Source: Diabrotica undecimpunctata (Eukaryota > Arthropoda > Insecta > Coleoptera > Chrysomelidae). From it: a stretch of 64,000 nt of DNA. The stretch is from NCBI RefSeq assembly GCF_040954645.1, contig NC_092803.1:9611230-9675229 (forward strand), in the 5' to 3' direction. Made by a program: the position numbers and the translations under genes. Shown here piece after piece: positions 1-10,595 of the stretch. Within the stretch, counting starts at the first letter, position 1. Each line of letters opens with the position of its first letter. Under the pieces are notes generated by a model. That model did no database searches. It had not been told where the DNA came from and worked only from the letters and a program-made list of their open reading frames with translations.

Positions 1-286
1 TGGGTAAATCGTATATGATCCTATGTTTTTTTGCTTTAATCGCTTTAAAATAATATTAGAAATAACAAGTTCACTATGCGGACACTTCAAAAAGCTGAGC
101 TACATTTTTTATTTATTGCTATATTATATTATTAAAGCAAAAAAAAATAGATTATAATTAATAATTAATATAAAAAAAAATTTACCCAAATGATGGTATT
201 ACAGAACAGTTACCGTTTGGACTCTCAGCAAACTAAATATGTTACGATTTATTGCTATAATAATATTATAATTATAATATAAGTAT
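1..286. other. AT-rich non-coding edge
   Basis: No coding signal is visible. A 9-base inverted pair (TGGGTAAAT at the first base, ATTTACCCA near 180) brackets very AT-rich sequence. It could be the end of a small repeat, but the arms are too short to call one. Confidence 0.4.
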
Positions 287-386
287 GTACTTCTTCTTCG
301 TCTTCTTCTTCCGCTTTTCCCTTTTCAGGGGTCACTGTTCCTCACCCTTCGTCGCCACTCATTTCTGTCCATCGGGTCTTCTATAT

Positions 387-593
387 CTAAATCTTTCTTA
401 AGTCCTCTGCCATACAGTCCTTGCATCTTCTCCTCGGTTGTTCTCTATCTCCCCTTCCATCAACTTCTAACAGTTCTATCCTTCTTCCCACATAGTTGGC
501 ATCTCCACGTCTGACATGACCAAACCATTGTAGCCTTTGTTGGTGAATATTGAGAATATATTTACGGTACCTCTTGTCTAGGAACTGTGGCAT
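387..593 (-). pseudogene. LINE C-terminal domain fragment
   Basis: This is the C-terminal tail of the LINE polyprotein. It contains QQRLQWFGHVRRGD, the Trp-Phe-Gly-His-Val signature that follows the reverse transcriptase in many RTE/BovB-like elements, then an arginine-rich stretch. It lies directly upstream of the (GAA)n tail. The catalytic core that should precede it is deleted, so this is a remnant. The family assignment is secure; expression is not expected. Confidence 0.8.
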
Positions 594-599
594 ACGCCT

Positions 600-1000
600 T
601 CTGAAGATCTATAAATATCAAATGTATCTCTCTTTTCTTCTCCCTGTATTTCTCTATCAACAGTCTCAAAGCAAACAAGGCATCCGATGCCTTCCTTCCT
701 GGCATAAACTCAAACTGTTCTTCTCCTATCGATGTGTCTTTCCCTCTCCTTAATCTTCACTCTACAGTTCTCTGCCAAATTTTCATTGTGTAAGACATTA
801 ACTTTATCCCTCTATAATTCTTTTAATCCAGAATAAGCCTCTTCATCTTTATACAATGATACCTTCCTAATACATCTTACTCATCATTTGCCATAAAATG
901 TCAACCGCTTGATCTCCTAGAGCCTTCCAAATATTCACAGGTATTCCATCAGGTTCTGCTACCTTACCATTATTATCGACAACTTCATCTCTTGCTATTA
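600..1000 (-). pseudogene. Reverse transcriptase N-terminal motifs, frameshifted
   Basis: Reading the minus strand across several frames gives PDGIPVNIWKALGD (the usual 'GPDGIPVE.WK.LG' motif), a degraded finger-region stretch, and FIDLQKAYATVPR. In this family the last motif is normally KAYDTVPR, so the second Asp position reads Ala. Stops and frameshifts separate the pieces and no continuous protein is possible. They belong to the surrounding RTE-like LINE and explain the lack of a long reading frame between the endonuclease and the C-terminal domain. Confidence 0.7.
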
Positions 1001-1316
1001 GTGTGTTCGCGTTCTTTATTTAGCAACTTTCTAAATTACTCATACCATCTTTGCTTTATTTCAACGTCGGTTCTTAACACTATTTTATCCGCACTCTTTA
1101 TCTGCCGCACATGGGTCAAGTACTTTGATGACTTGTCCCTTGCTTTAACAATGCTGTATAAGTCTTTCATTCCCTCGGGTGTTGGCAACTCTTCATACAG
1201 CTACGCAGACGATCTTTCCTTAGCAGTATCTACAGCGCGCTTTGCATACCTCTTTGTTACTTTCCCTCCACCCTTTTTGACGTGTCATACCTTTTTCTAG
1301 CCTCTTTTGCACTTCT

Positions 1317-1785
1317 CTATAACCCTCTGTTGCACTTTATCGTTCCACCATCAGGTTTCTTTGTCTCTAGGAAGTCCTTTACCAGATGTTTTCCTAGTTC
1401 TTTCTCTCCCACTTGCACCGCAACTTTACTGTTGGCTTCTCTCCAGTCACTTACCGTATCTTTTACCTTAAGCTCTTCCAGCACCCTACTCTTAAAAAAT
1501 CTTGCCAAATCCTTTAAGTTTTTCCACTTGGCTTTCTGGTATCCTACTTTCTTTTCTTTCCGCCTCACCTTGACTTTCCACTCCTAACACTTTACAGTTG
1601 GTATTTTCTTTTAGCTGATCTCTTCTACATAGCACAAAATCTACCGGACTTTCCTTTCCTTCGCTACTATAGGTAACATACTGGTATTTAGTCTTCATAA
1701 AAAACGTATTAATGAGAGTCAAATCCCATGCCACTGTAAAGTTAATCACACTATTTCCTTCATCATTTCTTATTGTAATACCCAA
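1317..1785 (-). pseudogene. LINE endonuclease C-terminal part and linker
   Basis: Two overlapping minus-strand frames continue the endonuclease of this LINE. Visible landmarks are INTFF, then VDFVLCRRDQLKE followed by NCKVLG. This matches the 'DYILCRR..LK...DCKV..GE' end of RTE-type apurinic-like endonucleases. The downstream frame (about 1317-1568) is lysine-rich linker before the reverse transcriptase. A frameshift near 1500-1570 separates the two. It would nick target DNA if intact, but it is not intact here. Confidence 0.75.
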
Positions 1786-1991
1786 ACCTCCATGGACTTT
1801 TTCTATTTCCGCTCTTTTCTACCAATAAGTCCATTCAAATAAGTCCATCAACTTCGAATGAAATACTTTTCGTCTACAGGAATCTCAAGCATCTCGCAAT
1901 CAAGAGGCCTCCAAAATTTTTCCTTTTCCTGTTCTTCACACCCTACCCTACTAGGCACATATGATGGTCACGTTAGTATGGCCTGTATTTA

Positions 1992-2234
1992 TTATTGACG
2001 TTGGACACTCAATATTCTATCGCTTCTTCTGGTTACCCTTACAAGATGTCTCTTCCATTCGTCGTTAAAAATAATACCTACTCCATTTCTGCCGTGACTA
2101 TTCGAATTACTATATATTAACTTGCATCCATCTTCTCTCGACTTAATACCTTTCCAACGAGTTTCCTGCACACAAAGTACATCAATCCTTCTTCTTTGCA
2201 TGAAATCGGCGAGCTCTCTTGCTTTACCTGTCAT
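1992..2234 (-). pseudogene. LINE endonuclease N-terminal part
   Basis: The protein begins MTGKARELADFMQRRRIDVL and continues CVQETRWKG, the classic first block of the RTE-type endonuclease (exonuclease/endonuclease/phosphatase fold; the Glu of QET is a metal ligand). NGVGIIF follows. In databases this stretch is often mislabelled as a craniofacial-development-protein-like product. The frame breaks after about 80 residues, and the rest of the domain continues in another frame at 1492-1785. Confidence 0.85.
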
Positions 2235-2669
2235 GCTTTCGACGTTGAGAGTTGCAACTTTCAGGACTAGCTTATTTGGCCCCTTCCGTCCTCTAAGGGG
2301 TAGCTCTAGTTCAATTTTCGCAGTGGGCAGGTGATGCTTATAGGAAACGCCCTAGCCTCTAAACTATTTTCCATATTTCTTCTTGCCGTGCTTCTAGCAA
2401 GGTTTTTACTGCCGGATGCTCTTCCTGGCACAAACCTCTTTTATCCGGGCTTGGGACCGGCACTGACAGTTACAGAGCTACTCAATTCACCCATAGGCGA
2501 AGTTAATTGCTATAATATTAATATAATAAGGAAAGTCCGTTTTTTTTGTTTATACTCTTCAAATTCCAAGTAACTGTTTCCTTTTGATCTGATTTTTCGT
2601 TTCTCGTCAAATGTTCAATTTTGTCGGTTATTAAACTAAAAGACTAAGTATATTAGGAGAAGTCTAGAG

Positions 2670-2869
2670 GTGGCACCAATCGGTGCCAAAATTAGAGAGC
2701 ATTGGTTAAGATGGTTTGGTCATGTTCAACATCGAGATGTTAATGACCCAATATGAAGAATTCTTGATCAGCGGGTTCCTGGAAGGAGTAGGAGAGGAAA
2801 ACTAAATACGATCTGAGGGAAGATGCTTAGTCAGGACATGTTGGTAAAGGAGATTGATATAGATATATA
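2670..2869 (+). pseudogene. LINE 3'-terminal coding fragment
   Basis: One plus-strand frame reads KIREHWLRWFGHVQHRD, then DQRVPGRSRRGKL and GKMLSQDML. This is the C-terminal tail of an RTE-like LINE, as at 387-593 but on the opposite strand and a different copy. Two in-frame stops (after NDPI and after LNTI) disable it. It is a 5'-truncated insertion; no poly-A or (GAA)n tail was recognised downstream. Confidence 0.8.
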
Positions 2870-2872
2870 AAT

Positions 2873-3175
2873 ATACTAATATAGAATCTTATGTAGAAAT
2901 AGAAATCGACTCCGCATAGAGATAAAGGCAGACATAATGATGGTATATTATATGTAACTGGCTGTATGAGGTATGACTAATGTTCCAAGCAAAAAAAATT
3001 GACGGTACATTGTTCTTATTTTTATGTTCTTTTACCATCGATACAGTACGTCCACTTTCCTCACTTGTAACCACTCTATGTTTAAAATGTGTACGATTTA
3101 CGGATCTACATTTTTGCAATAAGGAGAGGCGAAACTTAACATAATCCAACGACTTTATTTACATCTTACAATTAT
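2873..3175. other. No gene recognised
   Basis: AT-rich sequence. A minus-strand open frame at 2889-3149 has no recognisable motif and a composition expected by chance. I see no repeats or RNA features. Confidence 0.4.
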
Positions 3176-3760
3176 TACATAGGGTATTACTATAGGAGGT
3201 GGAAAATTGGGGAAATTACTGGGGTAGAGATAGGGTAGCAAAACAAACAGAAACGTTTGCGAACGGCTCCTCTTGGTTTGTTTTTAGAGTTAAATCGTGA
3301 GAAAGTGAATGAAACAAGGGGACTGGAATGGGCTAACTACAAAAAGTGAATCAAAAGGGGTACTTACATGGATCTCCTGGGCAAACACAAGAATGTGTTT
3401 GCCCAGGAGATCCATGGGCAAACCAACAAACCAGCAGTTTAAAAGTTCTGGGGTTGGAACTGGACTCAAAATTCACTGCAACATAAACAACTAATGCATC
3501 TCACAAACTGCGAAAATAGTCTGGAATGACCGGGGACATCAAAATGAGGATGGAAGCTGGGCACGGGGACGTAATCTTCAAAACTTGGCTTTTAGAACAA
3601 TCAAGCCTTTGCTTGGAACCATGTGAGTATCTTTTAAGTTGTTTGATACACAGCACGGAAACAAAACAGTCATTACTCTGACAAAAATTGATATATTACA
3701 TTCGAGTATAATTCACTTTTCTACTAACAAATTTGCCAGTTTCTTCAAGCGACTCACGCC
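3176..3760. repeat. Unknown dispersed repeat, copy 1
   Basis: The stretch from GGGTATTACTATAGG through TGGAAAATTGGGG to GGTACTTACATG resembles 19352-19540 along about 190 bases, with scattered changes. A second block near 3690-3760 (ATATTACATTCGAGTATAATT, then TTTGCCAGT) resembles 21205-21270. So the same repeat probably spans both places, with about 1.5 kb more internal sequence in the second copy. Both copies keep GTAAGTA on the minus strand at the ACTTAC position, a good splice donor. The class is not recognised. Confidence 0.55.
3367..3416. repeat. Perfect 23-base hairpin
   Basis: Bases 3367-3389 are exactly the reverse complement of 3394-3416, with a four-base loop (AGAA). The second copy of the surrounding repeat (near 19530) has a CATGAATCTCCTTGGACAAA version of the left arm only. 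The right arm is therefore a local inverted duplication of the left one. Confidence 0.95.
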
Positions 3761-5262
3761 GCGTCTTCTCTCTTCAAAATCTTTTTCCAACCTAAAACTT
3801 GACCTTGCTTCACGCTCCGTACCGGCTTCCTCTGTTGCACCCCTCTCCCAGTCTTCGCAGCGGCCAATCACAATTTTTCTCAACAACGCTTTGCAAGGGA
3901 GATTCAACCTTAACATGGCTTGGGTTTAAAATTCGCAGAATTTTTAAAACGCAAAATATGAATTATTTTACTTCGAAGTGGAAATTGCAGTTGAATTTTT
4001 CTTCGATGTGTTCAGACGCTTACGTCACAACATAAACAGAAACGACATTTTAACCATAGCCCAGGGTGTACCAAATAAATTTTATACATTAAATATTCGA
4101 TGGTTATAAGGAATTTATACATGCTACAATATTACATCCCAAGTGTCTACCGAATAAATTACTAGTTTAACAGACTAAAAATATTTTTAAAAATTGCACT
4201 GAAACTGACGCAATTATGTTTTCGGGAATAATACACGAGCATAATCTCGTAGATTTTAAAAAAGCGCACCTAAATGCATTTCTTCTAGATTCCTCCGATC
4301 ATTCCGGTCTATCCAGCTAGTTTCCATAAATTACCTGTAATTACTATCGCTGTGTTCTGCCTCCGCTTCCGCCTTCTCGCCAACAACGACCTCCTGACAA
4401 CGAATACGACCCAGATATTGCTCCTAATTAATAAAGGTGTTGAGTATTAGACCTCGGCCGATCACAGATAAAGGGCCGTAATTTCGCAGCAGGAACTGGC
4501 AAAGTAGCGTAAATAATTACGAATTCCTCTAAATTACATTCAGGCAAGTAACAATCAAATTTACAACCCGTCGAGGAACAAAGAAACCATCAGCTTCGGT
4601 TATAATTGGAATATTGATTCCGAATTTTTTCCAATGTTCTCTAACACGGTTCGTCATTTGCGTTACATACGCTGTTTGAAGCTATTCGTGTGAGTTATAA
4701 TTGATTTTGGCGTACTTCTGACGGCTTTGGAAATTATATAAAGTTTAGAGTAGGTACGGTAACGTAAATTACAATTTTATTGTCTTAACACTGTTGTTTG
4801 TATGCTGTTAATATCGTAACAAAGATTAATAAACCATAGTGTGGATTGGATGGAGGAAAATTACGAATTTATTAAACTTTTTGTTCAGAATAACTCTCAG
4901 TTATAAAACAAGCTCTTTATTTGACGGTTAGGAAGCTAAAAAACTATATTAACTTTAATTTATGTTTAATTTTAATTTTTTGTATAATATTTAAACACTT
5001 ATTTTAATTTATTTACACTAACACTAAAACCTAATTAATTTATATAAGTGCTTTTCAGCTTTTATTTTTATATATATTTTTTAAATTACTTCACCTTTGT
5101 TTATTTTATATTCGGATTCTACTTTTTGTACTGATTTCAAAAAAATGTATAATACATTCGGCTTGAAGTGATTAGTTTTTGAGATAGACAATTTTCTTTG
5201 TTTACACTTTGCAAGAAAGAATCGAAATTGTAGGTTTATACTACAAAAATAATAATTGGGCA
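3761..5262. other. No gene recognised
   Basis: About 1.5 kb without supported coding sequence. 4300-4760 is less AT-rich and free of obvious repeats, so it may be unique genomic DNA. 4780-5260 is very AT-rich. Open frames at 3713-3916 and 3799-4035 overlap each other on opposite strands and show no motif. Confidence 0.4.
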
Positions 5263-5945
5263 AGAGGTGCTGCTAGAATTTTTAATGAAGCACACCACAA
5301 TAGATATGCAACTTATAAGTATATAATTGAACTTATGCAGAAATTTAGAGCAACAGGGCCAGATTGCAATAAAAAACCTAACTGACAGGGACTCGATGTT
5401 TCACCTTTTACAGCTTTCCGAATCTTTCATAAATTTAAGTTCCATCCATTCAAAATTAAATTGGTACAAGAGTTAAATGAAGAGGATTTTGATCGCCCTC
5501 TCAAATTTTGCAAATTATTGACATAATGACTTGGTGAACAGACATAATTGCCAATACTGGGCTGAGAGTGATCCACATATTGTGCGGACCATTTTTTATC
5601 ACTGAAACCTTAAATATTGCATCGTGTCTTGAGTTACTTAAACAAGTGCTTAATTGTATCAGAAAAATAGTAGAAGATGATAATAACCTTTCCGAAGATT
5701 TGGTTGTATTTCAACATGATGAAGCTCCTCCACACTTTGCTCTACCTGTGCTACAATTTTTAAACGAAAATTTTCCCGCTCGTTAGATAGGTAAAAGAGG
5801 GCAGATAATGAATTCGCCACCTATGTCACCGGATTTAACACTCCTAGACTTCTTCTTTTGGGGGTATTTAAAAACAAAAATTTATGCTACTTAACCAGAA
5901 TCTCTAGATGATCTACGACAAAAAATAGAGGATGAATGTATGAAT
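5263..5945 (+). pseudogene. mariner-like transposase remnant
   Basis: Pieces of a mariner-type transposase appear in order but in several frames: WARGAARIFNEAHH, LMQKFRATG, HPFKIKLVQELNEEDFDR, NCQYWAESDPHIVR, CGPFFI, VVFQHDEAPPHFALPVLQF, IGKRGQ and PPMSPDLTLLDFFFWGYLK. FQHDEAPPHFA is the FQQDGAPPHF catalytic block and SPDLTLLDFF the third catalytic block. Stops and shifts separate every few dozen residues. It once cut and joined DNA at TA sites; it is inactive now. A minus-strand LINE fragment abuts it at about 5950. Confidence 0.85.
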
Positions 5946-5959
5946 GTGTACAATTAAGT

Positions 5960-6230
5960 GCAGACGTAAATGCTGCCTTACTTGTCTGGTTATCTTTACC
6001 TAACCGCATTTCATGTCCTAAGTACTTATACGTTGCAGAGTGCACAATATCCCTTCCACCAACAGAAATATTTCGATTTAGCACCAGATTGGTCATTATT
6101 TGCATCTTGTTCATATTATTCATTAGCCCGACCTCCAATGCCATCTGTGAGTCTCAAATGACTGAGTTTCTCTTCATTTATGTTGATACCAGGCTCGTTC
6201 AAGTATGTTTTACAGCATCGTGAGTCTGCA
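5960..6230 (-). pseudogene. LINE reverse transcriptase fragment (thumb side)
   Basis: The minus strand reads GLMNNMNKMQIMTN, then SATYKYLGHEMRLGKDNQT. This matches the 'GL.MN..KTKVM' and 'Y.YLG' motifs that lie after the YADD block in RTE/BovB-like elements. Neither end of the element is present, so it is a short relic. It starts immediately beyond the mariner remnant. Confidence 0.8.
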
Positions 6231-6321
6231 TAGATCAGAGACTCCAGCATAGATAAGCGATAATGTAAGTCGACAAAATCTCACCAGCTCCAGGGGATCA
6301 TGTTAGATGCCCACTTTTTAG

Positions 6322-6999
6322 TTTTTGACGTGACAACGTCTTAAATTAGGTTGTGGCTCGGAGTCACTCATGAAAAAGTGTAACGCCCGCTCACGTCTGT
6401 TACGATGAGTCACCGAACGAGAGAGAGGTCCGCCGGACCGGCGAATGCCTTGCGTCTCTCTCCCACTCAAACATGATCGGTCCGCTGCGCGCGCAGCACT
6501 AGAGAATTAGGCGCGTTGAATCGGTGCGTGCTTGTGTCTCTGTCTTTCTCGAGCGTTCTTGGCGTTGGAAAACCGAGAAAGCGTCGTAATACAAGTTCAC
6601 ACGTGTGGTTAAAGTATCGTCAGCTGTGTCTGTAGTGAAAATGTGGAGTGCTTAGATTCGTCATTTACAACAACTACAACAATAAAGGTAAATAATTGTA
6701 CACTAATATTTTATTATCGTAAACTATGATTGATTGATTAATTGTTAGATTGACACAAAAGTTGAGAAACTGAACAATAAATAGAAATTAGTTAAGTTTA
6801 AGTTTACATGTACACTATTTTAGTAAACAAAATATATTTCTGTAGTTAAAATTTGTGCAATTCTTATTTTCATTCAATTCCTTGTTCCTATTGTGCAATT
6901 TAATAATATTCATATCAATAAATATTCTACCGAGAAAAAGACGTTGTCACGTAAAATCTTCGCCCGTAAAACCGACTTTACAGGCAACCGATTTTTTTT
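6322..6999. mobile_element. Non-autonomous DNA element, copy 1
   Basis: It begins TTTTTGACGTGACAACGTCTT and ends with AAGACGTTGTCACGT followed by about 40 bases to CAGGCAACCGATTTTTTT. The inverted match ACGTGACAACGTCTT marks it as TIR-bearing. A second, longer copy lies at 55437-56676. Between the ends is an unusually GC-rich block (about 6400-6560) with GAGAGAGA and CGCGCGCAG. A stretch ending ACAACAATAAAG/GTAAATAATT follows and looks like a 5' leader exon plus splice donor. No transposase remains. The superfamily is not recognised. Confidence 0.7.
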
Positions 7000-9160
7000 A
7001 TTAATTAGCGAAGTTAACGGTCTATTGCATTTACCTTTGTAAATTCCATGAGGATTGTTGTTGTTACTGATGTCTTTCCAGTGGTTTTCTGTGGCCAAAC
7101 AATGTTTTTTTAACAACTTTTTATTAAACTGATGATGGAATGATTCAATTCCGAAAAGATCTTTGAAATAAAAGTTTTAAGCTTTTAATGAGCATTTTTT
7201 ATACCTTGATACACATGAACACCACATGCTTTGTAGAAAAAGAAAATTTTATCCTTTGTTCATTTATAAGTCACAATTTAATGAAAAAGTTGATAAACAG
7301 TAAATACTTAACGCATACAAAAATACTTACTTGTGAGATGATAGCACAACTTTCTACACACACCAAATTTTATACATAGGAGACACCGAAGTTTTTACAC
7401 CACTATCTTCTCGACTCGCTGTAGCCATGTAAATGGAAGAACAGGTCGATGCTGCACGTGGGGAGATTTTGTGAATAGGCAACCAGTAAAACGTCAACGC
7501 GCGTTTGGTAAAGACGGTTTTTAATTCATAGGTAAATTAAAATTAAACTTATTTAGTAATGGAGCAAAGTTACTCCATTGAGTAAACTCGGCGAAATCAA
7601 GGCATCGGGAAGGAATGGATGAATCCACCGCGAGTAGAGGAGTCATCGTAGGCGCGTAGATGTGATTATTTGGGCTTCTGGTTAACTACTGCGTACTGCT
7701 CGAGTCTTTTGGGATGGACCAACCCTATGGTAGGTAGCCAAGGGATAGTTGGGGGAAGCCTTACGTAATAAATTAAAACTATTGTATTGTAAGTGCATCG
7801 TCCTTGTGAAATGCATTAATTTAATTACGGTTTCAAGAAATTTGATTTTTTAAAAGCGTTTTTGTGCTTCTGGGATCAAAATAATAGTTCCCGACAACGT
7901 GTGGGGATTTAGACAAGTGGTTTCTAAGAACTTGACAACATAATGAATCAGCCAATTTGAACGTGAGAACTTTAAAAAAGATGAAGGGACCTTTTAAGGA
8001 AATAAACAATGAGAATATATAACTAAATAATATCCATATTATAATATAATAGGTATTAAGAGTATTAGAAACAATGTGGCGTATAAAACCGAATCTATAT
8101 AAAAAAATTTACAAAATGTACCACATATAAATCAGACGTACACCGGGAAAGAAAAGTACTATACGGTGACAGTCTGGGAATGGCTCGCGGCTAGACAAAA
8201 CAGTGGAGATGGTCGTGCGGTCCACAAAACAAAAAAAAATCCGAAGTTATATCAGGGGCGCCAGGTAAATTGGCCCACAGCCTTTCCTACGTTACTATTC
8301 AATAAAACACCAACTTACCAATAGGTTTACTACTAAAATATTAAGTACAGTATTCAACTTGAATAAATAAAAAAAAAAATAAATAAAATTGTCTGAGATT
8401 AGGATTTAGTCAATTTTAATAAATGGATTCCCAAGATAGTTGAAAACAAATACATATTACAATATTATTTAACTTTACTATAGGCTTAATAAAAAGAATA
8501 TAAAAATGCGACTTCTACTTGCCTAACAAAAATTCATAAGTTATTTCTCTTTAATTGTACAAAATGAAAGGTAAGACGTATCAAAAGTACCGGACACTAA
8601 GGGGTGTGTGGTTCAATACCAACCAAAAAAAAAAAATAATTAACCTAAATAGGACACCACGAGAGCTCAAGTGCGTGCGTAGAAAATAATATAAAAAAAA
8701 TAAACCTCAAATATTTAACCCCCCCTTAGACGCAGTTTACAAAATTATAATAGGTATGTGTAAATATTTAATTAATAAAACAAACCAAATAATCCAACAA
8801 TAAACCAACAAAACAAATAATCTTTAAAAACTGTAAAGTATTTGTAAATATTAAAATAAAAACAAACCGCAAATGATCTTTAAAAAAAACTATTGTATTT
8901 CGTAAACAAATTAGAAGGCGCTTAAATCATCCGTCGAAAATTAATAATCGATCCATACCGCGAATTTTCAATCACATTCATATACTTCACCGCGTGGAAT
9001 CCTAGTTAAAGTTTAGTGTGTCTTGAATCCAAAAATACCATTCGCAAAATCCACTGCGACTTCGGAAAAACTCCAAACATACGATTGCCGATGTACATAG
9101 ACTTGTGTAACAATGTTGAAAAGTTGAAAATTACAGCCAGACAGAAAAAGACGAAGAAGA
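7000..9160. other. About 2.2 kb without recognised genes
   Basis: 7100-7190 contains CTGATGATGGAATGATTC followed by a TTTGAAATAAAAG stretch, reminiscent of Penelope-like 3' ends but without coding support. 7560-7780 is GC-balanced and unexplained. 8240-8290 has a GGGGCGCCAGG motif. 8560-8960 is A-rich. No tRNA, coding or TIR signal is convincing. Confidence 0.35.
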
Positions 9161-9790
9161 AGAAGAAAAACCCTGAAGCAAGAAAACATTAATTACCATA
9201 CATGTCTAAAATAATTATTTGAAAATAAATATATTGATTTTAACACTTTGTTTATCTGCCTTTTGGCGATAATGCAGCAATACAAAAAAAAACTTATCTC
9301 CGAACTTGAATGAATGACAACTGATAAAAATGTGAATAGCTTTTTAGAGATGGGATAAAAAAATAACTACAAATTTTTAATTAATTAAAAACGAAATGTT
9401 CTAACACTCACCCTTCTTAGCCAGATTAGGGGTTTGAAATATCCCAAATTGGACCGAAACGTAGTCGGCTACTTGGACTCGTGATTAAGGCTAATTTCTT
9501 GATCTAAATGCGACTCTGGTATTCACGTGTACTGTAGATCCGCTTTTTTAGCGAAATTGTAGATATTCCCAAAAAAACCCTTCCACGAAGGCAGCAAATC
9601 CCCTTGAATATCCACACGGTTCGTACTAGTCCAGATCCCACATGGAACAGCAGCAAAACTTTTTAATCTAGCCCGAACTTTTCTGTACCACGGTCAAACC
9701 TAGAATCCCTCCCTTTCCGTCGTCTTTCCGAACACTTGACAACTTGACACACGGAGGTCACCGAATAATACCGAGATTCAAACATTTAAA
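9161..9790 (-). other. Possible spliced leader region
   Basis: On the minus strand a GC-balanced stretch (9780 down to 9412) ends in CTAAGAAGG/GTGAGTGTT, a strong splice donor. At 9173-9174 a good acceptor follows (TTTTCTTGCTTCAG), giving a 239-base candidate intron. The downstream stretch has only a 31-codon frame (MYIGNRMFGVF...). This could be the 5' untranslated region of a host gene or of a retroelement. The evidence is splice signals only. Confidence 0.25.
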
Positions 9791-10080
9791 TTTTATGATC
9801 CCAATTCTTCCAAGATGACTCTAGAAAGAACGATTTAAATTAGTTTCTTCACAAAAAGAGGACGTTTTCCATTAACTTCAGCACAATTTTATTTTCGCCA
9901 CCTAGCTTATAATATATTATAGGCAACCGCTCTTACACGTTTAGAATTATTTAAATTTTAATAAAATAGAGATGGGACTTTCTACTTTAAATTTGGAACG
10001 TAACAACAAAATATCTAAATAAATACTAAATACTTTTCCAAACAGTGTATGAGTTACATATTACATTTTGTGTCAATTTA

Positions 10081-10281
10081 GAAATCTGTTGTGTTAAATA
10101 TATTATGTCTAAGAAGACATGTATTGCATTCATTGGGATTACCGTCTTCGGCTAACATTAATTCAAGAGCAAGTACATGAGACGCATTGGCCTGCCGAAC
10201 TACCTCTTGTTTAATGGATCCGTAGAGCCTGTAATAAGCCACCTGTTCGTGATTAACGCATCGAAGGGTATTACACTGTGC
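10081..10281 (-). CDS. Candidate terminal exon of an unidentified host gene
   Basis: After a plausible acceptor (CGATTGCACAG) the minus strand reads CNTLRCVNHEQVAYYRLYGS, continues through VVRQANASHVLALELMLAED and NPNECNTCLLRHN, and ends in a stop at 10081. The composition is balanced and protein-like, with five cysteines, no low complexity and no transposase or reverse transcriptase motif. It stands out from the AT-rich surroundings. An alternative start ATG lies at 10288-10290, upstream of the acceptor. I do not recognise the protein. It could also be an unrecognised repeat. If it is a host exon, the rest of the gene must lie to the right, beyond the Tc1 and LINE insertions or outside the window. 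Confidence 0.4.
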
Positions 10282-10595
10282 AATCGACAACGGTTGAATT
10301 AGTGTAATAATTTTGCTTTCAGCGACACAAACTATTAGCTCTGAGGCTACCAGGAATTACGTATTTAATAATTACTGTTAGAAATGGTTATATTTAAATA
10401 TTGCTTTTTGATTAAACGTTTATTTTAGTAAAAACACTGTGTTGTGTAACTTTTTCCAGAATATTTATTATTGTTTTTTAGATATACAATATTTATTCTA
10501 AACAAAAACTCCCATTGTGACGAAGTCGTACAATCCGTAAAAGAAAAATTGTATAATCATTCTGGAATACCAAACATATCGTGATAAACGATTTA

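Larger units (their letters stand above)
287..2530 (-). mobile_element. RTE-like non-LTR retrotransposon, internally deleted
   Basis: The element reads right to left. Its 3' end at about 287-315 is a (GAA)n-type tail, seen on the plus strand as repeated CTT. At the 5' end (about 2411-2480, minus strand) lies a GTGCCGGTCCCAAGCCCGGA-type leader that I recall from the 5' regions of animal RTE-type LINEs. In order along the minus strand come endonuclease fragments, a linker, reverse transcriptase motifs in shifting frames at about 600-1000, and a C-terminal domain. The reverse transcriptase part covers the first catalytic block (FIDLQKAY) and then jumps to the C-terminus. The block that should hold the YADD/FADD motif is missing, so the copy is internally deleted and dead. 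The clade call is from motif style, not a search. Confidence 0.85.

Noticed and set aside
8250..8290. GGCGCC motif on both strands resembling a tRNA primer-binding site of an LTR retroelement
   Set aside because: No TG...CA LTR end abuts it and no gag/pol coding follows on either strand.
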